A stretch of 64,000 bases of DNA from Euptelea pleiosperma (Eukaryota > Streptophyta > Magnoliopsida > Ranunculales > Eupteleaceae), in the NCBI GenBank assembly GCA_035048495.1, contig CM068549.1, positions 18,943,103 through 19,007,102 on the forward strand, given 5' to 3'. A program made the translations under genes and the position numbers. Positions within the stretch are counted from its first letter, which is position 1, and each line of letters begins with the position of its first letter. The notes under the pieces were generated by a model. That model was not told the DNA's origin and searched no databases. It saw only the letters and a program-made list of their open reading frames with translations. Positions 43,782-54,790 of the stretch are shown here, piece after piece.

Positions 43782-46700
43782 TGCGCGCGCGCGCAATACA
43801 GATTCTCATTGACCTAAAGATTATTTTATTTTGATTAATGAAATTTTGAGTTTAGAGTTGAGAGTGTTCTTTCTTGGTTGAGCCTTTGTTTAGGGATGTA
43901 GCTGGACCCTCGTTGAGACTCGGAGTATCCAATTTGGAGAACTTTGAAAAATAGGATTTGTGGGCTGCAGTATACTTTAAATAATGCGAAACAAAGTAAT
44001 CGTTTTCTTTTTATATGATAATAAGGATAATAGTTGATAATTCGATACGTTATCGTAAGGTTTGTTTCATATATTTATAGATGAAGATATATATATATAT
44101 ATATGTACTGTTACGTTTGTTGCATAGAAAACTTCAATTGTAAAAGGTATAATTAGCCATACATGCATACAAAATAAACAAATACTATTAGTCTAAGAAC
44201 CAAAGGGAGACAAAAGTTTTATTTCTTAGACATGTTAACCAAGACTAAAATGGCAATAGAGAAAATAAGTAATAATTGCATTAAAAAGACTATTAGAAAG
44301 AAGAAGAAAAAGATTTCATTCATGGCAAAAATCTGGTTCCAAAGCTCAGTTCCAAGGACCACTTATCCAAGGTATGGCTATGCTCACATGGAAGTGTAAA
44401 ATGAACTCTTATTCACATAAAAACAATTCAATCACAGAATGTATGAGTTTCATTACACATGCTGAATTCCCATTTGGATGTATAAGCATCCATTAATTAT
44501 ATATCTTCATTTCGCAAAGAAAACACACTTTGATTCTAACCTATGTTGCATGGATTTTTCTAAACAGGCAAAGTACCCATGTCGGAGTTTGACACGATAA
44601 TGATTCTGGAGCAACACATCAAAATTCTATTTTGCTGCTTTCGTTCCTTACTTGCAAGATACTAATTAGCATTTTCCATAGGCTATGGTGGTTTGGCAGT
44701 TATGGCTCTCACTATGTGTCGCTACTAATAGTAGTGCTTGGTTGGGCACTAGCGTCCTTGTGACCAACATGAGGAATTTCCCTCTCAGTAGGGGCACTGT
44801 TGCTGGCATTCTAAAAGGTTATGTTGGGCTTAGCGCTGCAGTTTATACAGAGATCTACACAGCAGTGCTTAATAATTCCTCTTCGAAGCTCTTGCTGTTC
44901 CTGACACTGGGGGTTCCTGTTCTTTGTTTCATGATGATGTATTTTATTAGGCCTTGCACTCCTACTTCTGGAGAGGACTCTGCAGAACATGGCCATTTTC
45001 TCTTCACTCAAGTTGCCAGTGTTGCTCTCGGCATATATCTCCTCACAACAACAGTGTTGAATGATATGTTCTCATTAAGTGCTCCATTTTCCTACACTTT
45101 TATTGCTATAATGGTTCTCCTTCTCATGGCTCCACTTGCAATCCCCATAAAGATGACATTGTATCCAGCTAGTAACAAGAAATCAGGCATACTTGGCCGA
45201 CCAGATGGTTCTTCAGGCCATCTAATTCCTGGAGAAGGCAATCTTGATAAAACAGAGCCATTACTGACTCCATCTTCATCGTCGACATATCTTGGAAGTT
45301 TTCAGGAGGGTGATGATGTATCAGATGTGGATCTACTTCTCGCCGAGGGGGAGGGGGCAGTAAAGAAGAAGAGGAAACCCAAAAGGGGCGAGGATTTCAA
45401 GTTCTGTGAAGCTTTTATCAAGGCTGATTTCTGGCTTCTGTTCTTGGTATACTTTCTTGGGGTTGGTTCTGGTGTAACTGTTCTCAATAATCTGGCACAG
45501 ATTGGGATTGCACAAGGTGTGAATGATACGACGATCCTGTTATCTCTCTTCAGTTTTTGCAATTTCGTGGGCCGTCTGGGTGGGGGTGCTGTTTCTGAAC
45601 ACTTTGTCAGGTCGGTATCATTTCTCCCTGGTTGGTTAGTTTGGTTAGTAAGACATTTGATTACTAAAACCCACAATGGATGGGGGAGCATTGCCTCTTG
45701 ATGTGCTAATCGGTTTATTTAATCATTTTTCTGAACATTGTTGTGAGTCATGCAATGGAAACTCTAGGACTTTGATCGAAATAAAACAAGAGAAAATAAA
45801 ATAAAATCACACCACCAGAGAACTCACTGATTTAATGTGGAAAAACTCCAATGGGAAAAAACCACGGTGAAGCAACAGGAGATCATTATGAATAAATCAA
45901 GTGTACAAGGATTCAAACAGCTCACAAATAGAATCCCTACTTTTCTCTCAACCTTTGAAACTTCTAGGGTTCTCTAAAATTCTTCCCAGCCCAAAAGTAG
46001 GACCACACTTGACTTCACTAGTTCTCTCTACATTTTCTAGTATGGTAAGGCAACAAGCCTGAGTTTGATGTACCCTGTTTGAAGTCCCCCTCCCAAAATG
46101 CCATGTGTTAAGGCCCACTGACATTATGGATGTTTGGTCTACCTCTTGATGGATCTACACAAAAAATCAGTTAATTGGTGATTTCTAGCTGTTGTATTTG
46201 AGCATTTTAATAGCATGTTTCTTGCTGTTGGATTTGAACTTTTTTTTTTGATGCTAAAGTATAACTTTTAGAAATCGTCGAACAAGCTGATTTTTGGTAT
46301 GTAGGTCCACCAAGAGGTGGACCAAACATCCAGCAGGTCTCTGGGCCATAAAGGGTAACTCCATGTGTCATTTTTGGGAGGGGGAGACTTCAAATTTTGA
46401 AGTCCCAAGGGGGCAGCAAATATTTTCTCATAAGGCAACAAGCCCAAGTTTGCTGTCCCGTGGTTTGAAATCCCCTTCCCAAAATGCCACTTGGAGCACT
46501 ATTTCTGGTCCACTGATCAAATGGATGTTTGGTTCTCTTGGTGGATCTACACATCAAAATCAGTTTAATTGTTGATTTCTAGCCATTGGATTTTAGCATT
46601 TTAATAGGGTGATTTCTGGCTGTTGAATTCGAACAATTTTTTGGATGCTAAAATCTAATTGCTAGAAATCATTGATCAAGCGGATTTTTGGTGTAGGGAC

Positions 46701-47737
46701 CAACACATTCATAAGCTCAGTGGGCCCGAAAGAGTGCTCCACATGGCATATTGGGAGGGGGGAGACTTCAAAATTTGAAGTCTCCAGGGGCAGCAAAATT
46801 TTCTCTTAACCACCATCCTCAACCCTATTAAGAAGAGGTCTAACCAAGATAGGAAACTTGCAAAAACAGAAACCCAACCCAGAACTGAAAACTTCTTAAA
46901 AATAAACCCAGAAAGGAAGTTAGCATATTCAACAAACATCCAATGCATGGAGCACATCTTGGATGGCCCATTGCCCATAAATCATGCTGACCATACAATC
47001 CTAACTTCCAATCATTTGGATTTGTTGTTAACACTAAATATAGTTTTATTTAATGTCCAAAAGTATGCAAACGATCAGATGGTTAGCATTGTACATCAAA
47101 GAGGTGCTCCAAACAATGTGTATTCTGCTTTGATGAATATATACACCAGGCAAGGCGGCACTGCCCAAGGTGGCCCACAATCCTGCTGCATATTTCCTTT
47201 TAATCCTAGATAGGCTTCATACTGGTGTTATGAGGTTTTGTTCCTTGCAGGTCAAAAACAATCCCTCGGACAATTTGGATGACATGCACACAAGCAATCA
47301 TGGTCTTAACGTACCTTCTGTTTGCTTCGGCTCTGAGTGGCACCCTCTATGCTTCCACTGCTTTACTTGGGATCTGCTACGGGGTTCAGTTCTCTGTCAT
47401 GGTCCCAACTGCCTCTGAGCTTTTTGGGTTGAAACACTTTGGTGTAATTTATAATTTCATGTCACTAGGCAATCCTCTAGGTGCACTTCTCTTCTCAGGT
47501 CTGCTTGCTGGGTATGTTTACGATAAGGAGGCAGCGAAGCAACAAGGATTTAATCTGCTTGGTTCAAGTGTCTCCTGTTTGGGTCCTAATTGCTTTAGGC
47601 TCACATTCCTGGTTCTAGCTGGTGCCTCTGGTTTGGGCTCTGTGTTGAGCATAATTCTGTCTCTCAGAATAAGACCCGTTTACCAAATGCTTTATTCTGG
47701 TGGTTCATTCCGGCTGCCTCAAAACTCAAATCATTGA
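36837..47737 (+). CDS. Nodulin-like domain MFS transporter (NFD4-like), three exons, intact
   Basis: Exons 36,837-37,160, 44,700-45,610 and 47,251-47,737 join in frame (324+911+487 nt, 573 aa). Splice sites are CTG|GTGAGT, TTTGGCAG|TTATGG, GTCAG|GTCGG and TTGCAG|GTCAAA. The first junction restores PYWLLWLSLCVATN and the second HFVRSKTIPRTIW, both continuous in this family. The N-terminal nodulin-like domain (~residues 10-255) starts WVGLGAAVWVQIAAGNAYNF and includes NMRNFPLSRGTVAGILKGY. A cytosolic loop rich in Glu/Ser and a basic KKKRKPKRGEDF follow. The C-terminal MFS-like half contains CNFVGRLGGG and VPTASELFGLKHFG. About 12 helices are expected. NFD4-like proteins are membrane transporters of largely unknown substrate. 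The 7.5 kb intron 1 is packed with transposons. The last exon and 3' flank are duplicated at 29.2-31.1 kb. Confidence 0.92.
37161..38925 (+). other. Transporter intron 1, proximal part; nothing recognised
   Basis: Typical T-rich plant intron sequence without coding similarity or clear repeats on either strand. Confidence 0.5.
38930..39898 (-). mobile_element. TRIM-like short LTR element inside intron 1
   Basis: Two direct repeats (left end at about 39,155; right 39,668-39,898, starting TG and ending CA) share 'actcaaagctcttatataga', several 'aatcaaatctaat' words and 'ctcgtgcaccttactatatt'. Directly inside the right repeat is 'gctttgatacca', on the minus strand a TGGTATCAAAGC primer-binding site. 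Directly inside the left one is 'ccctcccaca', on the minus strand a polypurine tract. Only ~510 bp of non-coding sequence lies between them. This is the layout of a terminal-repeat retrotransposon in miniature in minus orientation. The left LTR start is uncertain. Confidence 0.75.
39900..40225 (+). pseudogene. LINE 3' fragment (zf-RVT region)
   Basis: The frame contains FTLWWAVWKEKNSRIFEGKE then ASIHELILNIKALMFLWSS, matching the C-terminal zf-RVT region of plant LINEs. It parallels the remnant at 21.6 kb (IMWGVWKERNMRIFQGKEST). No other LINE part is present, so it is strongly 5'-truncated. It follows the TRIM-like element directly. Confidence 0.75.
40349..41380. mobile_element. GC-rich terminal-inverted-repeat element ('aaggcgc' family), ~1.03 kb
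   Basis: The left end 'gggcgcaaggcgttagg' ... 'aaggcgcgcgcctgacgagg' and the right end 'cttactaaaggcgcctcgcc' ... 'cgccttaggtgcaccttgct' ... 'cagtgcgccttgac' are degenerate inverted arms rich in 'aaggcgc/gcgcctt'. The middle is AT-rich and carries a dispersed foldback copy at 40,785-41,045. It interrupts an LTR-like sequence. A clean target-site duplication was not resolved. Confidence 0.6.
40785..41045. repeat. Dispersed foldback repeat nested in the GC-rich element
   Basis: 'gttggacctacataccaaaa', 'tcatgattagtaatttatg', 'atcactaatcagacccattt', 'ctaaacatccatacggtcaa' and 'tatgccatgtggctcacatt' match the family. Confidence 0.7.
41500..43390. other. Intron 1, middle; no gene recognised, possible Gypsy relic at the end
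   Basis: Frames at 41,550-41,867 (-) and 43,020-43,241 (+) resemble nothing I can name. Near 43,262 'ttttgaggacaaaatttgaa' reads ILRTKFELLELEVMFF, which recalls the end of a Gypsy-type polyprotein just before its 3' LTR. With the LTR-like sequence from 43,390 this suggests an old Gypsy element, but support is weak. Confidence 0.3.
43390..43930 (+). repeat. LTR-like sequence with internal ~210-bp-spaced direct duplication
   Basis: 'attctcattgacctaaagat' to 'gggatgtagctg' occurs at 43,592-43,700 and again at 43,801-43,907. Between them lies a (TC)n(AC)n(GC)n microsatellite at 43,739-43,795. The words resemble the R-U5 portion of LTRs (TATA-like 'tataaatacagattctc' at 43,580). Confidence 0.6.
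43739..43795. repeat. Compound microsatellite (TC)n-(AC)n-(GC)n
   Basis: About 14 TC units, eight AC units and six GC units in succession. The GC part can adopt Z-DNA. Confidence 0.9.
45611..47250 (+). repeat. Transporter intron 2 with two foldback repeats and an LTR-like relic
   Basis: About 45,770-46,060 contains 'ttaatgtggaaaaactccaa' and 'gggaaaaaaccacggtga', resembling a copia LTR in minus orientation. Two foldback copies follow (46,095-46,430 and 46,490-46,795). Each has 'aaatgccacttggagca/aaatgccatgtgtta', 'tgatttctagc' and 'accaaacatcc'-like edges. From about 46,600 the sequence is co-linear with the duplicate at 29,200. Confidence 0.6.
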
Positions 47738-48475
47738 GATGATCTGAATGGAGGGTCAGGAGTTTCAGGATCTTCTTAGAATATGAAAATTAAGGTAAAA
47801 TCATTCTACACAGGCCATGTTTCAAACCTAGCTACTTCATCTCTAGCCCAATGCTTTTTCCCATTTACTATATATAGTTGTGCTGGAAAATTGTAGAGCT
47901 CCAGTTCTTTCTCAAGAAGGGATTTTTGCTAGTTTTTGGTTTCTTAGGGGCAGTCCGATCAGGCTTCTTTGTGTGTCTATTGTAATTTAACATATCTTCA
48001 TGCTAGTCAGGAAAGATTACAGTTTAGAAGTTACTATGCTTGAAGAGATGGAAAACTCTTTTTGTCAAAGAATCAATTTTGCAGAGACAAGGCGCTTTGG
48101 AGGATTGGTATCCTGTGTACAAACAGTCTCACATCCCAAGTTTATAAATTGATCAAGATATGATTTTTCCAAACAAAAATAGGTTGATTCCATTGTTGAA
48201 ACAGCTATTTTACGTATGCGATTTATGTAGATACTGGAACTTAGTGTGATTTTATGCAAAATTACAGGTAGTTTAGTCTGATTTCTTGTTTTCCTGTTGA
48301 TCTTGTAATCCAGGAACTATGTTGCATTATGAAAATGGCCTCATTATTACTTCCAAAAGTCTTTTGAACATCTGTAAATTGTAATGTTAGCCTACTTAAG
48401 AAGTTCCCGAGACTTTGTCTGAAGTCTAAGAGCATCTGAGATCACCCACTCTCCCTCTAGAACAAATTCCTCTCC
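47738..48475 (+). other. Transporter 3' flank, duplicated
   Basis: Presumed 3' UTR and downstream sequence; co-linear with 30,217-31,135 apart from the insertions listed there. Similarity ends near 'ctctagaacaaattcctct'. Confidence 0.75.
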
Positions 48476-48559
48476 TTCCTCGGCACAATTGAGCTGTGGC
48501 AACTGGTTTAGACATGTAATGAGACTGAAGTTCGTATATGTGAAAATATTTTCTCTACG

Positions 48560-48835
48560 CTTAGCTTTATTAGTGATTTCTAAGCATTGGATTGAAGTCG
48601 TTTTCATGGGTTGATTTTTAACCATGGAGTTGCATTATTGACCATTGTTTGGGGGTACAAAGATCCAAAGGTTTGAAATCACTAATCAGGCTGATTTATG
48701 GTATGTAGGTCCACCCATTGGCGGAGCATACATCAGCGGTCAATAAGAGTATGACACGTCTCGGAGCATACATCAGCGGTCAATAAGAGTATGACACGTC
48801 TCTTATATTGTGATCGGTCATCAAAGTTCTCATTT
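48560..48835. repeat. Dispersed foldback repeat containing a 40-bp perfect tandem duplication
   Basis: Family words 'ttagtgatttctaagcattgg', 'gatccaaaggtttgaaatca', 'ctaatcaggctgatttatgg' are present. At 48,722-48,761 and 48,762-48,801 the same 40 bp ('cggagcatacatcagcggtc' ... 'gtatgacacgtct') occurs twice without a difference, implying a recent slippage event. Confidence 0.85.
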
Positions 48836-50015
48836 TTTGAAATGCTTTGGAAGGAAACAGTCAACAAAGGGAAAATGTTTTCTGCAGCTGCAATCTAGTC
48901 TTAGTAGTGGCGAGGTTTTCTTACATGTTGCAGTTGAAGTAGCGGGCCCTTCGGAGTAGCAGTGTTTCTTTGTACGTGGCAGTTGACGTGGTGGGCACAA
49001 AGGGACCAGGGTTTTGCCACCTCAGCATCTCCTTATGTGACAAGTTTCAGCTTAATACCATTCTGCTACGAAGCAAAATAAGCATATTTCTTGTCTTTCT
49101 CTATTAGAAAAACTTTTAAAATTCCATGGCGGCAATTCAGAAGGGAAATATGAACAGGGATTTTTTTTTGCTGCAATTCGGCCGTTGCAGGTTGTGGAGT
49201 GCTTGAAAATGCCATGTGGCATACTCTTTTCAGGCCCACTGACCCCATGAATGATTGGCTCAGCCCCTTAACCCTAGGACAGTTGGCGCTTAACAACTCT
49301 CATTGGGAATTTTTGAGTAAAATAATCAATGGATGTATGTATTTGAATTCAATTTTTTATAATCAACAAAATCATTCTAACTTCATTTTGGAAACCATTA
49401 TAACAAGAATTTCTAGTAATCTTACCAGAACGATACATTAGTTTTTTTTTTCTTTTTTTCTTGTGCAGTCTAAGTCATGGTCTTTGAATTGATTGTTAGG
49501 ACTGTTAAGAGTGTTGGGGGTGATAAAAGATTTCGATGGGCCCACGGGTCAATTTCAGAAATTGTAGAGGGGAAATAAGAGAAAGGGGGGGAGAGGAGAA
49601 ATTGACGGGTATAAAAAATTCTCCAAAATAATAATATTCTCTCTCTCTCTTATTAAATATGAAAAGTGAAAACTATTAGTGATACAAATATTAGTAGTAA
49701 ATTAATTATGATGTGACTTTTTTTATTAGTTATGAAATTATAATTATAATTATACCATAATTACATTTTTATGTGGATTTTTATATTAAAATTACATAGA
49801 AATATTTTTAACCAAATAGATCAAGGTTATTAAAAATATTGAAAATTAAATCCATTATATATCCGTTATAACATTAGTAATGGTCGTTTTTAAAAATAAT
49901 GGCAGTTAAATCCATTATAACGTTGTTATAATTGTCGTAACAACCGTAATTTTTGAATATTACAGAAAAATTTAGTTAATATAAATTCTTGTTATTTTTT
50001 ATTATTGCTATTTTA
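48836..50015. other. Intergenic, AT-rich; repeat shared with 55.6 kb
   Basis: A partial foldback copy lies at about 49,195-49,275 ('tgccatgtggcatactc', 'ggcccactgaccccatgaat'). 49,655-49,990 is related to 55,600-55,900 ('aaactattagtg', 'ataccataatta', 'gttaaatccattataac'), probably an AT-rich MITE or LTR piece. No gene was recognised. Confidence 0.5.
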
Positions 50016-51311
50016 CTAGTAATGAAAGCCCGTGCTAAAGCACGGGTGGAAATAGAAAATACAAACTAACAATAATTAATTTTTATATCTACATCTAATT
50101 GTAGTAGAAAATAATACAGAAAAATTGCTTAACTATTTTCTTTCCTTTCATCCTCTCTAAACATGATAAGAAAATGAAAAAAATTGCTAACACCAAAAGA
50201 AAATAAAAAATAAGTTTTTATAATCTTCATTTTTACATTCAAGCATCACACAACAGCACATCCACTATGTTCATAATAGTGACGACCCTTTCATCAGTTC
50301 TCCCAATCTTCATATTATTTTTATTCACAATCCTCTCTTCGTTATCTTCAACAACATCCCCTTAGCCTGTAAAACATGATAAGAAAATAAAAAAAGGGCT
50401 AACAATGGAAGAAATAAAAAAAACTCATAATCTTCGTTTTTACCTTCAAAGATTTATACAATCCTAAAAAATTGAAACCCTACAAATAAACAAACAATCA
50501 TTCTAGAGTCTAAACATAAACATGAATGTAATTAATTGAATAACAATTTTTTTAGAGGCCCAAATCAAGTATTCAGCAGAGACGACTCATTGAAGGAAAA
50601 AAAAAGTTTTAGAAGAGATGGTAAAGATATCGAACCATATTGACTTTTTTCCTGCTTTTGTGTCTTCATCATTCGAAGAAACTTAGTCGGTGAGAGAAAA
50701 TGTGAAAACCCTGCCTAAACCCTAATATTTATATATGACCAAATTAATGGCTAATTAAATAGATATTTATTTATTAATGAAATATGGAGAGACATTAGAT
50801 GTTAATAATGGAAGTGATGTTAATGGGAAAAACGTTTCAATTGAAACAAAAATAGAACGTTGTGAAAATTGAAAAAAGGAGATGGAAAGCCATTAGAAGG
50901 CAATAATGGAAGCGGTAATAATGGGATATACGTTTTGATTGAAACATAAACAAAAGGTTGTGAATGTTATGCTTTGGAAAATAAAAGGGTGTTAAGAGAC
51001 GTTGAGAAAGACGAATTTAAGAACGAAAGAATAAATAATTTAAGAATGAAAGAGAGAATTAAGGAGTAAATAATTGAGATTTTAAAGAAAAATAAATTGA
51101 GTTGGTTAGAAAGTATAAAAAGTCCTTAATGTTTGAGGTGCATTACTTAAAGTGTCAAGGGGTGTTTTTGGAAAAGACAAAAAAGATAGGGTAGAGTCAA
51201 GTGGATGAGAGAGGAAAGATAATTTTACATTGTTGACATGGCACTCTCCCCACGTCAACTTGATGTGGAAGAGAGAGAACGACACTGCTCGCTTCTCTAC
51301 TATAGTATAGA
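50016..51311 (-). mobile_element. Non-autonomous Helitron, 1,296 bp
   Basis: Read on the minus strand, the element starts TCTATACTATAGTAGAGAAG (51,311 downward). It ends with the hairpin CCCGTGC-TTTA-GCACGGG (50,029-50,046), a 13-nt spacer and CTAG at 50,016. The host bases are A on the left and T on the right of the plus strand, i.e. insertion between A and T without duplication. All these are the diagnostic Helitron features. No Rep/helicase coding sequence and no recognisable captured exon were found in its AT-rich interior. Confidence 0.9.
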
Positions 51312-51354
51312 TATATAAATTCCATCAACACCGAAGGAGTCAGGTATAGCAATT

Positions 51355-51575
51355 TTTGTTACACACTACGGCCCTCTGGGCCCACCGACCACATGGATGT
51401 TAAGCCCATCGCTTGGTCGATATACACACCAGAAATCACTCTGATTGGTAATCTATAGCCATGGATTCAACCATTTTTTTGGGTGCTAAAACCAACGGGT
51501 AGAAATCATAAAAAAAAAATAGCTGATTTTTGGTCAGTGGACCCAGGGGCAGAGGTGACGCCTTGATGCATCTTG
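51355..51575. repeat. Dispersed foldback repeat, diverged
   Basis: 'ctgggcccaccgaccacatg', 'gatgttaagcccatcgcttg', 'agaaatcactctgattggta', 'aatagctgatttttggtcag' identify the family. The right edge is degenerate. Confidence 0.6.
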
Positions 51576-51815
51576 CCAAGAGTGTTTGCAAAAGCATGCT
51601 GCTTGCAAACATGCTCGGGTCATAGTGTGAATGCAAAAGCAAGAAAAAATAGGCAGAGATTGGGGATAATGGTTATTCCTTATTCTTTGACTACCAAAAA
51701 TTAAATTTTGGGTTGAGAAAGTGTAAACCATTTGACAAAGTGGAGGCAATGAGGTTTAGAAGGAGAAGGAAACAAGAGTATTCGAGTTTCGCTAGTCCAA
51801 CTGGTCCTGTGATCC

Positions 51816-54750
51816 TGTCACGCCTCGAATCTAGGCACTTGGACCCAATCCATAAATCTATGGGTCGACCCATACCCAAACCCTAGTGTGAATATTGAGT
51901 CTCTAAATGTCATCCAATCACGTGATTATAAGATAAATTTTTTAACTAATATCCTAATTATTAAACCCATATGCACATTTAGCTTACTCAAGTGTCATTA
52001 TTGTGAGCGGAAGCAAATGTATTTAGTCCCTTTATAATTCATTTGTTTGTACGTATCATTCTAATTCAAGTTATGTATCCTTATGAATCATCAAAGTAGG
52101 GTCCATAAATCCGTTAGTTCAAACTAGTAATCCTCATAGGATTCCGAGTACCTAGTCAAATGTAGGACTGGCAATAGATCGGGTCCGAGTCGGATTAATA
52201 CTGATTTGGTACCGATCCCATAAGAAATCTAATTGATCCGGACCCGATCGAATCAATAAAATTCAGTTCTAGAACCGATTCGATATGATTAGATTGGTTT
52301 TAGGTCCAATCCGGTCCGATAGGCCATATATATAAAAACAAATATACAAAAAAAATGTATTTAACAATAAGAATACGAAAAAAGACCACCTATATACAAG
52401 CATATATTATATGTAGTTTATATATAGGGTACATATCGAATCAGTATAGGGTTGATCTGGTACCGATCTGATAAGAGATCGGATCAACAATCTTTGATCC
52501 GGTACCAATCCAATAAGTAAAAATAAAGTTCTGGAACAAGATTTTTTGGATCGGATCGGATAGGATCTTCGGATCGATCCGTTCCGGTGCCAGCCCTAGT
52601 CAAATGTTTAACTTAATACATCAAAAAATTCAATGAGCAAATGTGAATGAGATAATCAAAACAAAAGACGCCTAAGCTCCATCTCCGACCTCATCGGCAC
52701 CCTCGAGTGCCTCTTCGGTCACCTCCTTCCCGTGGCTGCCATGCCACGCATATACGCCCGTAATCAAGTCATCGTCTACAAAACTTGAAGGATACGTGAG
52801 CTAATTAATGCCCAGTAGAATAACAACTGTACACTCCTCAAGTTCAACATATGATCCATCATTTTATGCTTTATAATCATGTCATTATGATGGTGGATAA
52901 TACAAAAGTAAGAATACCCACATGTTCATAAGCATAGATCATTTATAATCTTAACAAATATGTGCGTGGGCAATTCAAATCATGCACAATCCGAATCATC
53001 ACGGGTTTCCTTCTCCTTCCCACGCCGGGAGTGGCTCGAGGGATTAGGGTTTTTCACCCAAGGGCACTGGGCCCTACTTGCTTTCCAATTTCCAAAGCAC
53101 TTCTATGATATACTTGTATGCTCAACACAACATTCAAGTTAATAGTCTCTTTTTCATATTTTTTTGTATTCAAGAAATGGCCTCCATGACTACCAAACCC
53201 AGATCTGTATCATAAGTATTTCCGAAGAGAGTCTAGAAGGTGGCTCTTAAACCGCCATCATTTCCCTCTCTTGGGAAATCTCTACGAGGCAAGATCATCA
53301 TCCAATTTTTCCATACCAATCCCAAAGGTAGTAAGTATAATCACATCCAAGTCACATCGGCGTTTCGAGAGACAACAAGAGTAACTTCACCAAACAAGTA
53401 CAACATCAGGATTCATAACATGATAAGTAGTTAAGTACTGTATGATCATGATATCAGAATTTCTGACGGTAACCATAGCATTATGAAGTATTCATGATAT
53501 CAAAACTTTTAAGATCACTTTCTAGGATTCCTAGTACGTTACCCTTAGATCTAGCTTATCAGGAAGGCATGGTGAGGAAGAATAAAATGACGGATTATAG
53601 ATACATCAATGTTGGCAGGTGTACCTACATCTCTTAAACGTTGCTCTCTAAGTTGTAGATATGGATAGAAGCTTTCGATGTCTCTAAGGATTTGCCGCCA
53701 TGTGTCTAGATGTTGATCGGAGGTTGAAATGCTATGTTTTCCACGATCTTTCAAGGGTTAGGAGGGTTGAGAAAGACAGTTTCCTTGGTGGAAATTAAAC
53801 CTACCCTTCACAAGTTGCCATATTGGCGTCAATCCCATAGGGAATAGATGGAAATGTTCTTAGAGGTTCTATGAGATATTCTCTCCAGGTTAGTTGCCGT
53901 TCCTAGTTTCCTACCAAGATTTTCTTGTATCTATGACGTGTTTCATATTTTGTTGGTTTGTTAGTCAAGTGTTAGGGTTGTATTTCCTAGTAGGGTGACG
54001 ACCTTAATGAGTATATTTTCTTCTGTGATATTCCATGTTAACACGTTGAGGATTTGTGGAGAAAATGTCTCCATGGATCCCCAAATCCTAGAGGATCTCA
54101 TGTCAATCAAAGGAACCCAGAAATCTGGATATTTTCAACTAGGATCAAACGTCTAGGTGTTGATTGGTTGATGCCTAAGATGGAAAGAGCTCTTGCAGCT
54201 CTATAGTCATGACTCCACGGTTTGTCCGATCCTTACGAGATCAATGCTTGACTTCTCAGTATATCTCACTTGGTTACCTTATATCTTGTTTTTGAAGATT
54301 GTTTAGGATTCTATGTGGGCCCTACTAGGTTCCACATTTCCCACCAACTCTCTTAGCTTCCTTAAGAGTCTAGATTTCTAACCAATAGTCGGGTACCTAG
54401 TTTGGTATTGTGGGTCCATCTTTTATCCACCTTTCAACTTTCAAGTGTCGGGGCATGGATTGAAGTAAGTTCTAGATTCTCCTAAAGTCGACGCTGTTCG
54501 TACCAATTATGTCTTTGTTTATTTTATATTGGATGTTAGTGAATTGAGGGATTATAGTGAGCTAGTTAAATTCATAATTCCTAAGTAGCGTTGTTGCGAT
54601 TTATTATCCAAATTATCATACGTAACATGAAATTTGGTTCTTGGCTAAATTATATCAAGTATAGTAAGTGTTAGAATTTTCATTGTCAAAAATTATCCTT
54701 TCAAAGGCAATTTACACTAATACTCCTGAACGAAAGTTCAGGGTATTACA
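51816..54750 (+). mobile_element. Long solo LTR (probably Gypsy type), ~2.9 kb including a nested MITE
   Basis: Starts TGTCACGCCTCGAATC and ends 'aagttcagggtattaca', the start and end patterns of a family of long plant Gypsy LTRs. Flanks are 'gatcc' (51,811-51,815) and 'ggtcc' (54,751-54,755), a 4/5 match to a 5-bp duplication. No primer-binding site, polyprotein or second LTR follows, so it is best read as a solo LTR left by recombination. Without the 436-bp MITE at 52,163 the LTR would be ~2.5 kb. Frames inside (52,960-53,754) have no domain. Confidence 0.65.
52163..52598. mobile_element. hAT-type MITE, 436 bp, exact 8-bp target-site duplication
   Basis: Begins TAGGACTGGCAATAGATCGG and ends 'ccggtgccagcccta'; it is flanked by the exact duplication 'gtcaaatg' (52,155-52,162 and 52,599-52,606). 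Related to the copy at 25,431-25,794. It sits inside the solo LTR and therefore inserted after it. Confidence 0.9.
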
Positions 54751-54790
54751 GGTCCGAAAAGAAGGAACTTATTTTTCTGCCCATATTTTG

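Noticed and set aside
45302..45691. Minus-strand frame opposite transporter exon 2
   Set aside because: Shadow of the coding strand with no domain of its own.
50100..51250. Gene captured by the Helitron
   Set aside because: The interior is AT-rich with no coding similarity that I can recognise on either strand.
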